64,000 bases of DNA from Rhodobiaceae bacterium UBA4490 (GCA_002389665.1 DGNO01000004.1:361513-425512); one strand, 5' to 3'. Shown: positions 20,355 to 29,285, numbered from the stretch's first letter. Notes: generated by a model not told the origin, from the sequence alone. Translations and numbers: made by a program.

Positions 20355-20370
20355 GGTTTCTGAAGAAACC
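20355..20370 (-). terminator. Weak terminator after the MarR gene at 20390
   Basis: On the minus strand GGTTTC-TTCA-GAAACC is followed by the A/T-rich TTTAAAAATAAA. The stem is short, so strength is uncertain. Confidence 0.4.
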
Positions 20371-20389
20371 GGTCGCAGCGGCAGCCCAC

Positions 20390-20890
20390 TCACCGGGCCT
20401 GATCGAGCAGGACCCGCAGCCGGGTAAGCACCGGGTGAATAAGCGCCCAGTCTTCTTCCCCAATCTGGCCGAGAAGCTCGCCTGCCAGGGGACGCATCCG
20501 GGCAACCGCTTCCCCGCGCATGGCCTCGCCCGCCTTCGTCACCGCCACGCGTTTGACGCGCCGGTCACCCGCGTCCGGCACGAGGCGCACCAGTTTCTTG
20601 TCTTCCAGCTTGCGCACGGTGGAGGACATGGTGGGCTGAGAGACTTGGTGAGCGCTTGCCAGCTCGCCGATCGTTTCTTCTTTTTTCAGGCGCAAGAGAT
20701 GATTGAGCACCCCGAACTGGGCGACCGTCAGCCCCTCCGGCAAAACCCGGGCAAACAGATTGTCGGCCAGATGCGCGATGATGCTGATTTCCGTCATCAC
20801 CGCAAAGGCGCGCGGGTCCCCCGGCAGCCCGGCGGGGGCCGCGTCTTTATGTGAGGGCCCCGGCTTGGAGGGCTCGTCTTTGCCGGTCAT
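20390..20890 (-). CDS. MarR-family transcriptional regulator
   Basis: The product has 166 residues. A flexible N-terminus of about 25 residues precedes the MarR core. The winged helix is IGELASAHQVSQPTMSSTVRKLEDKKLV (about 73-100), with the wing DAGDRRVKRVAVT. Its ATG overlaps the stop of the upstream nitroreductase gene by four bases, so the two are co-translated. It probably represses the shared promoter at 22085-22113, whose spacer holds a perfect palindrome. The inducer is unknown; an oxidant or nitro-aromatic would fit the partner enzyme. Confidence 0.9.
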   Translation of the reverse strand: MTGKDEPSKPGPSHKDAAPAGLPGDPRAFAVMTEISIIAHLADNLFARVLPEGLTVAQFGVLNHLLRLKKEETIGELASAHQVSQPTMSSTVRKLEDKKLVRLVPDAGDRRVKRVAVTKAGEAMRGEAVARMRPLAGELLGQIGEEDWALIHPVLTRLRVLLDQAR

Positions 20891-22056
20891 AAGGCGGTCA
20901 GTCTCGATTGCAGCGGCCAGCGGGGCGCAGGCTCGGGAAAGGCAGCATAACCGAAGCGGAAGAGCCCTTGCACGCGTGCGGGCGCAGAAACGCCGAGCAT
21001 GGCATGACAGCGCTCATAAAGCGCCGCCATTTCCGGAAACTCCTGCAGCACCTGGCTCAAAGGATGAAACCCGAGGCCGAGCCTAGTGGCGGCAAGATTG
21101 AGCCGCACCCACTCCGCCCCCGCTTGGAGCTGATCGGCCCGCGTGTTCGCCGGGCTCGTCAGCCAGCCGAAGGCGGCGGCGCTGTCGATGAGGCCGTTGT
21201 AAAAATCGAGCGTGCCTTGATGGGCAAGGCTTCCCTTCTCATCCATCTTTTCCCGGCTGAGAAGGCCTGCAAGCTGCATGGCTTCCATCATGGGGCCGGT
21301 AAGGGAAATCCCATCGGGGTTACGGTTGACTTCGCTTGCCCCGATCCGCGTCAGCTTCGTGCTTTCTGCATGGGGGGCGGGCGCGGAGGTTTCCGCCAGC
21401 CAGCCTTCCCGGCAGAGCGCTTTCAGATCCTCGACCGCTTCTTCTTCCATGCTCCAGGCAAAGCTGCCCGGCGCCGTGCCCGCCCAATTGGGCACACCCT
21501 CAAAGGCAAGCGCCTGCAGCTTTTGCAGCATTTCGGGCGCAACAGGGGCGGAGGAAAAATTGCCCCGCAAGGTGCGCCGCGCCAATGCTTCCCCGAAAAG
21601 AGGATCGCGCGTCACTTCAGCGCGCGTGAAGACCACTTCGGCGATGGGCCGCTCATCGAGCAGCGGGTAAGGCTCGCCTTCCGGGAAAGGCGTGATGCGC
21701 GCCTCATACCCCTTCTCGGCCGCCGCCTGACGCAGAAGCTCCAAAAACGCGCCGAGCCCGATCGTGATCTGCCGGTTCGGCGGATCGGTTTCGGGTAGAA
21801 GACGGCCGAGGTCGCAGGTCAGCACCAGCCGGTCCTCGCCTTTCAGCTCGATTGCCCAAGGCTGCCTGTTATGCGGGTTCGGCGCGAGAATGGCATAGGC
21901 CGCCGCATCGAGGCGGATATCCCCAAAGCCCCGGCTCGCCGCGTCCCAGGGCGCACGGGCAGGCTCGATATCCTTGGAAAGAACATAGGCACCGCCGCCG
22001 CCCAGAACGGCAAGGCTGGCACCGCCAGTAAAAAGAAGGGCACGGCGGGTGATCAT
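20887..22056 (-). CDS. Acg family nitroreductase-like flavoprotein with Tat-type signal
   Basis: The product has 389 residues from ATG 22056 (AGGAG upstream). The N-terminus ITRRALLFTGGASLAVLGGGGAYVLS is a twin-arginine-like signal. The body shows the nitroreductase/Acg layout: APNPHNRQPWAIEL (FMN-binding block, about 60-73), RRTLRGNFS, and a C-terminal part GLGFHPLSQVLQEFPE with the second half-site. Acg-like proteins are FMN-binding members of the nitroreductase superfamily linked to stress, with unclear reactions. It is probably periplasmic. It is the first gene of a two-gene operon with the MarR gene. Confidence 0.82.
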   Translation of the reverse strand: MITRRALLFTGGASLAVLGGGGAYVLSKDIEPARAPWDAASRGFGDIRLDAAAYAILAPNPHNRQPWAIELKGEDRLVLTCDLGRLLPETDPPNRQITIGLGAFLELLRQAAAEKGYEARITPFPEGEPYPLLDERPIAEVVFTRAEVTRDPLFGEALARRTLRGNFSSAPVAPEMLQKLQALAFEGVPNWAGTAPGSFAWSMEEEAVEDLKALCREGWLAETSAPAPHAESTKLTRIGASEVNRNPDGISLTGPMMEAMQLAGLLSREKMDEKGSLAHQGTLDFYNGLIDSAAAFGWLTSPANTRADQLQAGAEWVRLNLAATRLGLGFHPLSQVLQEFPEMAALYERCHAMLGVSAPARVQGLFRFGYAAFPEPAPRWPLQSRLTAL

Positions 22057-22084
22057 GACAGGCTCCTGTGAAGTTTCATAGGTA

Positions 22085-22113
22085 TATATAAAATAGATAT
22101 CTATGTTTTTCAA
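22085..22113 (-). promoter_or_regulatory. Promoter with embedded palindromic operator for the nitroreductase-marR operon
   Basis: On the minus strand TTGAAA (22113-22108), 17 bases and TATATA (22090-22085) form a near-consensus sigma-70 promoter. The spacer contains the perfect 12-bp palindrome ATAGATATCTAT (22093-22104). The start codon is 28 bases beyond the -10. This is the classical placement for a MarR repressor site. Confidence 0.65.
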
Positions 22114-22121
22114 GAAGAAAG

Positions 22122-22150
22122 AAGCCGGGCGCGACACCCGGCTTAAAGCT
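22122..22150 (-). terminator. Terminator after the ybbP-like gene
   Basis: AAGCCGGG / CCCGGCTT with a seven-base loop. On the minus strand it is followed by CTTTCTTCTT. It starts 29 bases after the stop of the permease gene. Confidence 0.6.
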
Positions 22151-22174
22151 CTTTCTTTTCAGATAGTTATACCG

Positions 22175-24730
22175 CTACTCCGCCCGCAGCACCGGCGCGG
22201 CCTTTGCCGAAAGTGCGCTATAGGTGCCCAGAAGCCCGAGCCCGAGCGTTGCCGCCGCCCCGCCCAGCACCGTCGCCGCCAATGTCCAGGGCAGGAAGGT
22301 CCAGGGCGCCTCCATCACTTGCGTAATGACGAGCCAGGCGGCAAGCGCCCCGGCGCCAGAGGCAATGACCGCCGTGCCGAGCCCGAGCGCCAGATATTCC
22401 ATCGCATAAGCGCCGAGCACCCGGCCTCTTGTGGCGCCCAGCACCTTCAGGATCACCGCGTCATAGACCCGCCGCCGGTGCCCCGCCGCCATGGCGCCCG
22501 CCAGCACGAGAACGCCCGCGCTCAACGTGACGATGCTGGTGGCGCGCACCGCCACGGCAAAGTTTTCGATCATGGCGTTGATCGTCTCCAGCGCTTCCTT
22601 GACGCGCACGCTCGTCACATTCGGAAAGGCGCGCGAGACATCGCGCTGCAATTGCAGCTCGTTTTCCGCTTCCATCGTCACGGTCGCCAGATGCGTATGC
22701 GGCGCGCCGGCAAGCGCGCCAGGCGAGAAGACAAGAACGAAATTGATGCCGACCGATTGCCAGTCGATCTCGCGCGTATTGGCAAGCCGCGCACTTAAAG
22801 GACGGCCCAGCACATTGACGGTCAGCGTATCGCCCACTTCCATGCCGAACCCGGCGGCAAGCTCTTCTGAGAGCGAGACGAGCGGCGGGCCGTCATAGCC
22901 CGGTCCCCACCACTCCCCGCGCACGAGGGTGGAATTGTCGGGCAGCTCTTCGGCATAGGTAATGCCCCGGTCACCCTGCAGCGCCCAGGCGACGTTCGGC
23001 GGCACGTCCATGTCTTCCGAGCGCGTACCCGCGATCTCGGTGATCCGCCCGCGCAGCATGGGCACCCGGTTCATCGCTTCGACGCCCGGTGTCTCATTCA
23101 CGATGCGCTCGAACTCTTCCACCTGCTCCGGGCCGATATCGACAAAGAAGAAAGAAGGCGCGCGGTCCGGCAGCTCGCCCTGGACCTGCGCTTCGATATT
23201 GCCGTCGATCAGCGAGACCGTGACAAGCAGCGTGAGGCCGAGGCCGAGAGAAAGAACGACGCTCGGCGTTGCCGCGCCGGGACGGTGGAGATTGGCAATG
23301 GCAAGGCGCAGTTGCGGCTGGCGCACGCGGGGAGCTTTACGGGCAAGCCACATCAGCCCCTGGCCGGTAAAGCGCAGCACGATGAAGCTCAGCCCCGCGC
23401 CCGCAACGAACCAGGCAGCAAAGAGCCGCTCATCGGTGAGCCCAATGGCAAGGGCGGCAAGCAGAAGCAGCGCCCCGCCCGTCGCCACGACATAAGGCGG
23501 GCGCGGCCAGCGGCGCACCGGCGCGACGATATCGCGGAAAAGCCCCGTCGCCGGAATTTCCCGCGCCCGCGCAAGCGGCCAGATGGCAAAGGCAAGCGCC
23601 GTCAAAAACCCGTAAGCCGCAGCCAGCATCAAAGGTTCGGAATAAATCGCAAAGCGCGCGGGCACGGGAATGAGATCGCCCGCCGCGCTTTGCACGATGA
23701 AGGGAACGGCCGCGCCGAGCCCAAGCCCCAGCACGATGCCGATAAGCGAGAGCGCAACCACTTGCAGAAGATAAAGCCGGAAGACGAGACGGCCCGGCGC
23801 ACCGAGGCATTTAAACGTCGCAATGACCTCGCGCTTGGAATCGAGATAGCTCGTCACCGCATTGCCGACACCGACACCGCCGACGATCAGCGCGGTCAGC
23901 CCCACCAGTGTGAGAAAGAGCGCAACGCGCTTGACGAAGCGGCGCACGGATGGGGCGGAATCCGAGCGGTCCTGAATGCGCCAGCCCGCCTGCGGGAAAC
24001 GGCTTTCCGTTTCATCGACAAAAGCGGCAACGGCGGCATTGGAGCGCTGCGCCTCGGGCAGTTTTACGCGGTAATGGAACTGAGCAAGCGAGCCCGGGCG
24101 GATAAGCCCGCTCGCGCGCACCGCCTCCCCGCTTACGAAAAGCCTCGGCCCAAAAGCCATGCCGCCCGAAAGCTTATCGGGTTCACGCTCGATAATGGCG
24201 CGGATTTGCGTTTCAAGATCGCCGACTTTGACGGTATCCCCGAGACCGACACCGAGCCTGTCGAGCAGGGTCTGCTCGGCAACCGAGCCCCAAATCCCTT
24301 CTTTTTTGGTGAGCGCGTCCTGCAGCCGCGCGCCGCTGGAAAGAGAAAGCGCCCCGTAAAGCGGATAAAGATCATCGACGCTTTTCAGCTCGACAAGCGA
24401 GCGCTCGTCGGTCTCCGGCGCATGGGACATGGCGCGCATCTCGATAACCTGCGAGACCTCGCCGCTTGTGCGCAAATAGGCAAGCTCGTCTTCGCGCGCC
24501 TCCCGGTGAATGAGGCGCAGGCTCACATCGCCGCCCAAAATCGTCTGGCCCTCCTGGGAGAGCCCTTCGACAAGCGCGGAGGAAACCGAGCCCACACCGG
24601 CAATCGCCGCAACGCCGAGCATCAGGCAGGCCAGAAAGATGCGGAAGCCTTTCAGCCCTGCGCGCAGCTCGCGCCGGGCAAAACGCGCCGCGATCTTGAG
24701 TTCATCGAAAGAGGAAAGAGAAGCTGCCAT
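22175..24730 (-). CDS. ybbP: FtsX-family ABC permease, YbbP-like
   Basis: The product has 851 residues with about ten membrane helices: one after the N-terminal cytoplasmic stretch (about 28-50), three around 265-400, two or more near 420-480, and three at the end. Two large periplasmic loops lie between, giving the duplicated MacB/FtsX plan. The pairing ARRELRAGLKGFRIFLACLMLGVA and AIANLHRPGAATPSVVLSLGLGLTLLV marks the two repeats. With the adjacent YbbA ATPase (10 bases away) and the divergent TesA it forms the conserved ybbP-ybbA-tesA cluster. The transport substrate is unknown. Confidence 0.9.
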   Translation of the reverse strand: MAASLSSFDELKIAARFARRELRAGLKGFRIFLACLMLGVAAIAGVGSVSSALVEGLSQEGQTILGGDVSLRLIHREAREDELAYLRTSGEVSQVIEMRAMSHAPETDERSLVELKSVDDLYPLYGALSLSSGARLQDALTKKEGIWGSVAEQTLLDRLGVGLGDTVKVGDLETQIRAIIEREPDKLSGGMAFGPRLFVSGEAVRASGLIRPGSLAQFHYRVKLPEAQRSNAAVAAFVDETESRFPQAGWRIQDRSDSAPSVRRFVKRVALFLTLVGLTALIVGGVGVGNAVTSYLDSKREVIATFKCLGAPGRLVFRLYLLQVVALSLIGIVLGLGLGAAVPFIVQSAAGDLIPVPARFAIYSEPLMLAAAYGFLTALAFAIWPLARAREIPATGLFRDIVAPVRRWPRPPYVVATGGALLLLAALAIGLTDERLFAAWFVAGAGLSFIVLRFTGQGLMWLARKAPRVRQPQLRLAIANLHRPGAATPSVVLSLGLGLTLLVTVSLIDGNIEAQVQGELPDRAPSFFFVDIGPEQVEEFERIVNETPGVEAMNRVPMLRGRITEIAGTRSEDMDVPPNVAWALQGDRGITYAEELPDNSTLVRGEWWGPGYDGPPLVSLSEELAAGFGMEVGDTLTVNVLGRPLSARLANTREIDWQSVGINFVLVFSPGALAGAPHTHLATVTMEAENELQLQRDVSRAFPNVTSVRVKEALETINAMIENFAVAVRATSIVTLSAGVLVLAGAMAAGHRRRVYDAVILKVLGATRGRVLGAYAMEYLALGLGTAVIASGAGALAAWLVITQVMEAPWTFLPWTLAATVLGGAAATLGLGLLGTYSALSAKAAPVLRAE

Positions 24731-24740
24731 GATCCCGCGC

Positions 24741-25454
24741 CTATTGCGCGGCGGCGCGGCGGGCGCCCGGATGCACGCTCTCGACCTTGCCGTCTTTCAG
24801 CCGCACCACCTTGTCGCACATGCCCGCCAGTTCATTGTCATGGGTGATGAGCACCATGGTCGTGCCGCGCCTGCGGTGCAGATCGAACATCAGCTCGACG
24901 ATCTGCTCCCCCGTCGCCGCATCGAGATTGCCGGTCGGCTCATCCGCCATCAGAATTTCAGGGTCTCCCGCCACGGCGCGGGCAAGCGCCACGCGCTGCT
25001 GCTCGCCGCCTGAAAGCTGGCCGGGATAATGATCGAGCCGGTGCGAAAGGCCCACGAGTTTCAGTTCCTCCTCGGCCCGCTCGAAAGCGTCGGCTCTGCC
25101 CGCAAGTTCGAGCGGCACCGCGACATTTTCCAGCGCCGTCATGGTGGGCACCAGGTGGAAAGATTGAAAGACAATGCCTACATGATCCCGGCGGAAGCGG
25201 GCGAGCCCGTCTTCATCGAGCTTGGTAAGCTCGGCGCCCGCCACCTTGACGGAGCCGCCGGACGGGCTTTCGAGCCCCGCCAGCACCATAAGAAGCGTGC
25301 TTTTGCCGGAACCTGAAGGCCCGACCATGCCAACCGCTTCACCCGGCGCTATATCAAGGGAGATGCCGCGCAAAATATTGACCTCGCCTGCAAGGCTGGG
25401 CAGGGTCAAAGTGACACCGGTCAGTTCAATAATGGAATTCGCCACGTGACCCAT
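24741..25454 (-). CDS. ybbA: ABC transporter ATP-binding protein, YbbA-like
   Basis: The product has 237 residues from ATG 25454 (GGAGGA upstream). Walker A is GPSGSGKST and the Q-loop region is FQSFHLVPTMTALENV. The signature is LSGGEQQRVALARA, Walker B is ILMADEPTGNLD, and the H-loop is LITHDNELA. These are all marks of the MacB/LolD subfamily. It energises the YbbP-like permease. The start overlaps the extreme 5' end of the divergent arylesterase frame. Confidence 0.93.
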   Translation of the reverse strand: MGHVANSIIELTGVTLTLPSLAGEVNILRGISLDIAPGEAVGMVGPSGSGKSTLLMVLAGLESPSGGSVKVAGAELTKLDEDGLARFRRDHVGIVFQSFHLVPTMTALENVAVPLELAGRADAFERAEEELKLVGLSHRLDHYPGQLSGGEQQRVALARAVAGDPEILMADEPTGNLDAATGEQIVELMFDLHRRRGTTMVLITHDNELAGMCDKVVRLKDGKVESVHPGARRAAAQ

Positions 25455-26267
25455 TCTCCTCCGCATCTTCCGGGATACCGCGCCAAAGCCGCGCCGCATC
25501 CTAGCGCATATGGCGCCTTGAAAGCGGCATACAAGTATTCAGGCAAGTGCTTAAAGTCATTGGCTTTTACGCTGGCCACCCTGATCTGGATTATACCGGG
25601 CGGTCCAGTTTGGGCGGAAGCCGGAGAAACGCCGGGCGAAACCTCCAAAGAACCCTTGGAAATCGTGGCTTTGGGCGACAGCCTGACGGCGGGCTACCAA
25701 TTGCCGCCGGGCAAGGGCTTTGCCGAGCAGCTCGGCAAAACCCTTGCCGAAAAAGGCTATAACGTGGGCGTGATGAATGCCGGCGTTTCCGGCGACACCT
25801 CCTCAGGCGGGCTTGCAAGGCTGGACTGGGCCGTGGGCCCCGAAACCGACGCCGTCATTCTCGAGCTTGGCTCGAACGATGCTCTGCGCGGCATCGATCC
25901 TGAGCTTACCCGGCGAAACCTTGCCGCGATCATCGAGGAATTGCAGAGCCGCGGCATTGCCGTGCTGCTTGCCGGCATGCTCGCCCCGCCCAATATGGGC
26001 GCCGAATATGAGCGGGCCTTCAATCCCATCTATCCGGGCCTTGCCGAGGAATATGGCGTGCTTCTTTATCCCTTCTTTCTCGACGGGGTGGCGGCGGAAC
26101 CGGAACTCAATCTCGGCGACGGGATGCATCCTAATGAGGAAGGCATCGTGGTGATGGTGGACCGTATTTTCCCCGCCGTCGAAAAATTGATCGCGCGGGC
26201 ACGGGAAAAAACCGCCCCTACCGGTGAAACGGCAAAAGAAATCACGCATAAAGACGGGGAAGGCTGA
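25446..26267 (+). CDS. tesA: Arylesterase / lysophospholipase of the TesA SGNH family
   Basis: Up to 273 residues; the frame opens with GTG 25446 inside the divergent ybbA start, and TTG 25518 is a shorter option, so the start is uncertain. A hydrophobic export signal lies at about residues 36-58, ending VWAEA. The catalytic blocks are GDSLTAG (block I Ser), GVSGDTSSGG (block II), LELGSNDALRG (block III) and LGDGMHPNEEG (Asp/His). TesA hydrolyses acyl thioesters, lysophospholipids and aryl esters in the periplasm. It is divergent from ybbAP as in many Proteobacteria. Confidence 0.88.
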   Translation: MTHSPPHLPGYRAKAAPHPSAYGALKAAYKYSGKCLKSLAFTLATLIWIIPGGPVWAEAGETPGETSKEPLEIVALGDSLTAGYQLPPGKGFAEQLGKTLAEKGYNVGVMNAGVSGDTSSGGLARLDWAVGPETDAVILELGSNDALRGIDPELTRRNLAAIIEELQSRGIAVLLAGMLAPPNMGAEYERAFNPIYPGLAEEYGVLLYPFFLDGVAAEPELNLGDGMHPNEEGIVVMVDRIFPAVEKLIARAREKTAPTGETAKEITHKDGEG

Positions 26268-26326
26268 GCGCCGCCTGCGCCGCAACAAACATCAACGACA
26301 AATATAAGACCTACAGGGGGACATTC

Positions 26327-27373
26327 ATGGAATATCGCGAGCTTGGCCGCACCGGCCAAAAGGTATCTGCTATTTGCCTCGGCACCATGACATGGGGCGA
26401 GCAGAACACAGAGGCCGAAGGCCATGAGCAGATGGATTATGCCGTCGAGCAGGGCGTGAATTTTTTCGACACGGCGGAAATGTATGCCGTGCCGCCGCGC
26501 AAAGAGACGCAAGGGTCGACGGAGCGCATCATCGGCACCTGGTTCAAAAAGAAAAAGAACCGCGACAAGATCATTCTGGCAACGAAAGTCTCAGGCCGCG
26601 CACCCTTCGACTGGCTGCGCAAGGACGGCTCGCCCACCCAGCAGACCCGCGCACAGATCATGGAAGCCGTGGACAGCTCTCTTGAACGTCTGCAGACGGA
26701 CTATATCGACCTTTACCAGCTGCATTGGCCGGATCGGCCCATGGCCATGTTCGGCGCGGGCGGCACGAGCTACCAGCATTTGGGCGAGGAAGTAAATCCG
26801 ATCGGAGAAATTCTGGACGCGCTGGATGAGGTCGTAAAGTCCGGCAAGGTACGCTGGATCGGCCTTTCCAACGAAACGCCCTGGGGCACGATGAAATTCC
26901 TGCATCATGCGGAAATGAAGAACCAGCCGCGCGTGCAGTCCATCCAGAACGCCTACAACCTTCTCAACCGCACCTTCGAGATCGGCCTCTCCGAAGTCGC
27001 CTTGCGTGAGAAAGTCGGGCTTCTTGCCTATTCACCGCTCGCACAAGGGTATCTCAGCGGCAAATATCAAAACGGTGCGCTGCCCAAGGGCTCGCGCAAA
27101 CAGCTTTTCAACCGCCTGCAGCGCTATGAAACGCCGTTTGCCGAGGCAACCATCGACAAATATCTGGCGATTGCCAAAAAGCACGGGCTCGATGCCTCCC
27201 AGCTTGCCAATCAGTTCGCAACGACGCGGCCTTTCGTCACCTCGAACATTATCGGCGCAACCAGCATGGAGCAGCTAAAACTCGCCATCGGCTCGGCCGG
27301 TATACCGTGGACGGAGGAACTTGAAAAAGAAATCAATGCCGTCCATCAGGAACAGCCCAACCCCTGCCCGTGA
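26327..27373 (+). CDS. Aldo/keto reductase, Tas-like
   Basis: The product has 348 residues from ATG 26327 (AGGGGGAC upstream). It is a TIM-barrel NADPH-dependent reductase. The catalytic set includes Asp49 and Tyr54 in NFFDTAEMYAVPP, a Lys in ILATKVSG and a His in LYQLHWPDRP. The insert YAVPPRKETQGSTERIIG and the end FVTSNIIGATSMEQLK are characteristic of the E. coli Tas / YajO group. The substrate is unknown; Tas complements tyrosine auxotrophs in E. coli. It is followed by a terminator. Confidence 0.9.
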   Translation: MEYRELGRTGQKVSAICLGTMTWGEQNTEAEGHEQMDYAVEQGVNFFDTAEMYAVPPRKETQGSTERIIGTWFKKKKNRDKIILATKVSGRAPFDWLRKDGSPTQQTRAQIMEAVDSSLERLQTDYIDLYQLHWPDRPMAMFGAGGTSYQHLGEEVNPIGEILDALDEVVKSGKVRWIGLSNETPWGTMKFLHHAEMKNQPRVQSIQNAYNLLNRTFEIGLSEVALREKVGLLAYSPLAQGYLSGKYQNGALPKGSRKQLFNRLQRYETPFAEATIDKYLAIAKKHGLDASQLANQFATTRPFVTSNIIGATSMEQLKLAIGSAGIPWTEELEKEINAVHQEQPNPCP

Positions 27374-27457
27374 GGGAGACACTCTCCGCATCATCTTGAA
27401 GGGAAAGCAGCCGCGCGGGGTTTTGTCTTGAAAACGACATGGCCAAAGCGCACTCTG

Positions 27458-27482
27458 AAAGGGACCGAGAGGTCCCTTTTTG
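27458..27482 (+). terminator. Terminator after the aldo/keto reductase
   Basis: AAAGGGACC-GAGA-GGTCCCTTT, then TTG. It has a stable stem with a tetraloop, about 85 bases after the stop. Confidence 0.85.
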
Positions 27483-27535
27483 ATTCGCGGGCTGCAAAGG
27501 CCCGCATCCCTTGAGCATTTCTTGAGGAGGGCCCC

Positions 27536-28144
27536 ATGATCCGTCTTTTTACTGCCCTCGAAATTCCCTTAGCCATTGCCGGTCAATTGACGGCCCTGCA
27601 ATCCGGGCTGAAAGGCGCGCGCTGGATAGATCCGGAGGCGATGCATATCACGCTGCGCTTTATCGGCGAGGTGCCCGAAGACACGGCCCATGACATCGAC
27701 CGGGCCTTGAGCGGTATCTATGCCGCGCCTTTCGACATCACGCTCGACGGCATCGGCGAGTTCGGCGGGCGCAAACCCCATGCGGTTTGGGCCCGCGTTG
27801 CCGACAATCCCGGCCTCATGCAATTGCAGGCCCGCCAGGAAACGGCGCTGCAGCGCGCCGGCCTTGCCCCCGACCGGCGCAAATATACTCCCCATGCCAC
27901 GCTTGCCCGTTTGCGGCGCGGCACGGACCCGGCGGACGTCATGCGCTATATCGAACGCAACAATCTCTTCCGCGCCGGGCCCTTTCCGGTTTCCCGCTTC
28001 GTGCTCATGTCCTCCCGCCTCAGCCAGGGCGGCGGGCCTTACATTACCGAGCGCGCATACGACTTCACCAATCCGGGCGGCCTGGATGAAGACGAGCTGG
28101 AAGAAGAAGAAGCGTTTCTCGAAGCTATGTTCGCAGGTGCCTGA
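27536..28144 (+). CDS. thpR: RNA 2',3'-cyclic phosphodiesterase ThpR (LigT family)
   Basis: The product has 202 residues from ATG 27536 (GAGGAGG eight bases upstream). It carries two HxT motifs, His37-Ile-Thr39 in MHITLRFIGEV and His120-Ala-Thr122 in YTPHATLARL, that define the 2H phosphoesterase fold. It opens 2',3'-cyclic phosphates on RNA ends. The C-terminal 20 residues are acidic (DEDELEEEEAFLEAM) and overlap the convergent phosphatase gene by 20 bases. Confidence 0.93.
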   Translation: MIRLFTALEIPLAIAGQLTALQSGLKGARWIDPEAMHITLRFIGEVPEDTAHDIDRALSGIYAAPFDITLDGIGEFGGRKPHAVWARVADNPGLMQLQARQETALQRAGLAPDRRKYTPHATLARLRRGTDPADVMRYIERNNLFRAGPFPVSRFVLMSSRLSQGGGPYITERAYDFTNPGGLDEDELEEEEAFLEAMFAGA

Positions 28145-28583
28145 TCAGCCCGTCCGCCGCTTCTTCGATAAGATCGAGAACCGGGGCAAAGCCGTCTTCG
28201 CCGCCGAAATAAGGGTCCGGCACCTCGCGCAAAGGCGCGTCCGGCGCATAATCGAGAAAGAGCCGCAGCGTGCCTTTAAAGCTGGTGGGCGCCAGACGCT
28301 GCAAATGCGCAAGGTTCTTGCGGTCCATCGCCAGAAGATAATCGAAGCGCGAAAAGTCCGCCCGTGTGACCTGACCGCCCCGCAGCGCGGAAATATCATA
28401 GCCGCGCGCGGCTGCCGCCTCCTGCGCCCGCAGGTCCGGCGCTTCGCCCACATGCCAGTCGCCGGTGCCGGCGGAGGCGACATCGAGCGCAAGACCCGCG
28501 CCTTGCGCTTTTACGCGCAGCACCCCTTCGGCCATGGGCGAGCGGCAGATATTGCCAAGACAGACAAAGAGAACCCGGACCAT
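28125..28583 (-). CDS. Low molecular weight protein-tyrosine phosphatase
   Basis: The product has 152 residues. The P-loop CLGNICRSP carries the nucleophile Cys8 and Arg14. The general acid Asp lies in VPDPYFGGEDGF, and AGTGDWHVGEAPD is the family substrate loop. It dephosphorylates phosphotyrosine or low-molecular phosphate esters in the cytosol. It is convergent with thpR, with overlapping 3' ends. Confidence 0.95.
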   Translation of the reverse strand: MVRVLFVCLGNICRSPMAEGVLRVKAQGAGLALDVASAGTGDWHVGEAPDLRAQEAAAARGYDISALRGGQVTRADFSRFDYLLAMDRKNLAHLQRLAPTSFKGTLRLFLDYAPDAPLREVPDPYFGGEDGFAPVLDLIEEAADGLIRHLRT

Positions 28584-28663
28584 GTTTTTGACGTTCCCCT
28601 GAAAGGATGAAAAGAAGGATGGCTAAGACACGTCCATCCTAATGCGAAATAAAGGAGGCAGTC

Positions 28664-28999
28664 ATGAGCGTCCCGAACAAAGCCAATCAGCCGCCGGAAA
28701 AGATGAAAGGCCCCGCCCTGAAGACCGCGCTGGACGGCCTGAAAGGCTGGAGCAAGGTGCGCGGGCGCGAGGCGATCACGAAGAAATATGTCTTCAAGGA
28801 TTTCAACGAAGCCTTCGGTTGGATGAGCCGCATCGCGCTGATCGCGGAAAAGGCGGATCATCACCCCGAATGGTTCAACGTCTTCAAGAATGTCGAAGTG
28901 ACGCTGTCCACCCACGATGCAGGCGGCGTGACGGACAAGGACATTCACCTTGCCCGCGCCATGGACAAACTGGCGGGTAGAGCCGGTAAGGCAGCTTAA
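28664..28999 (+). CDS. phhB: 4a-hydroxytetrahydrobiopterin dehydratase (PCD/DCoH family)
   Basis: The product has 111 residues from ATG 28664 (AAGGAGG eight bases upstream). The active-site block [27 protein letters not shown] holds His66, His67 and His84 with the conserved Pro-Glu-Trp. It regenerates dihydropterin after phenylalanine hydroxylation, or serves molybdopterin-related roles. No phenylalanine hydroxylase is in the window. The N-terminal 20 residues are an unconserved Lys/Pro-rich extension. Confidence 0.92.
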   Translation: MSVPNKANQPPEKMKGPALKTALDGLKGWSKVRGREAITKKYVFKDFNEAFGWMSRIALIAEKADHHPEWFNVFKNVEVTLSTHDAGGVTDKDIHLARAMDKLAGRAGKAA

Positions 29000-29033
29000 G
29001 ACCGTCTTAAGAGGTCCGGTCCATGCTGTCCCC

Positions 29034-29222
29034 ATGAGCTCACTTGCCGCCACCGCCGTCGCCGTCAATCAGGCCCAGACCAAGGCCCAGCTTGCGACGA
29101 TCATTCAAAAGCAGCAGCATCAGGCGGACGCCTCGCTGGTGGCGCTTTTGCAGCAAAGCACCGAGGCGCTGCAGGCGGCAACACCGCTCGGTGTCGGCGG
29201 CAAGGTCGATGTGACCGCCTAA
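29034..29222 (+). CDS. YjfB-like putative motility protein
   Basis: The product has 62 residues from ATG 29034. It is a helical N-terminal stretch (MSSLAATAVAVNQAQTKAQL), a Gln-rich helix, and the ending PLGVGGKVDVTA. Length, helix pattern and the C-terminal hydrophobic strand resemble the YjfB_motility family of about 60 residues. That family is often encoded near flagellar genes; none is present here. It lies 34 bases after phhB and may be co-transcribed. It is assigned by pattern only. Confidence 0.6.
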   Translation: MSSLAATAVAVNQAQTKAQLATIIQKQQHQADASLVALLQQSTEALQAATPLGVGGKVDVTA

Positions 29223-29252
29223 AGCCCTTAAGAAAGCACATCTTGAAATGCA

Positions 29253-29285
29253 AAAGGCCCGCGCCGGACGCGGGCCTTTGTCTTT
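29253..29285 (+). terminator. Terminator after the YjfB-like gene
   Basis: AAAGGCCCGCG / CGCGGGCCTTT, then GTCTTTTCTTG. The A-rich 5' side allows function for the convergent SDR gene as well. Confidence 0.85.

Noticed and set aside
23285..24847. 520-codon plus-strand frame over the YbbP-like gene
   Set aside because: Composition rich in Arg, His, Lys and Gln without domains; opposite a conserved permease.
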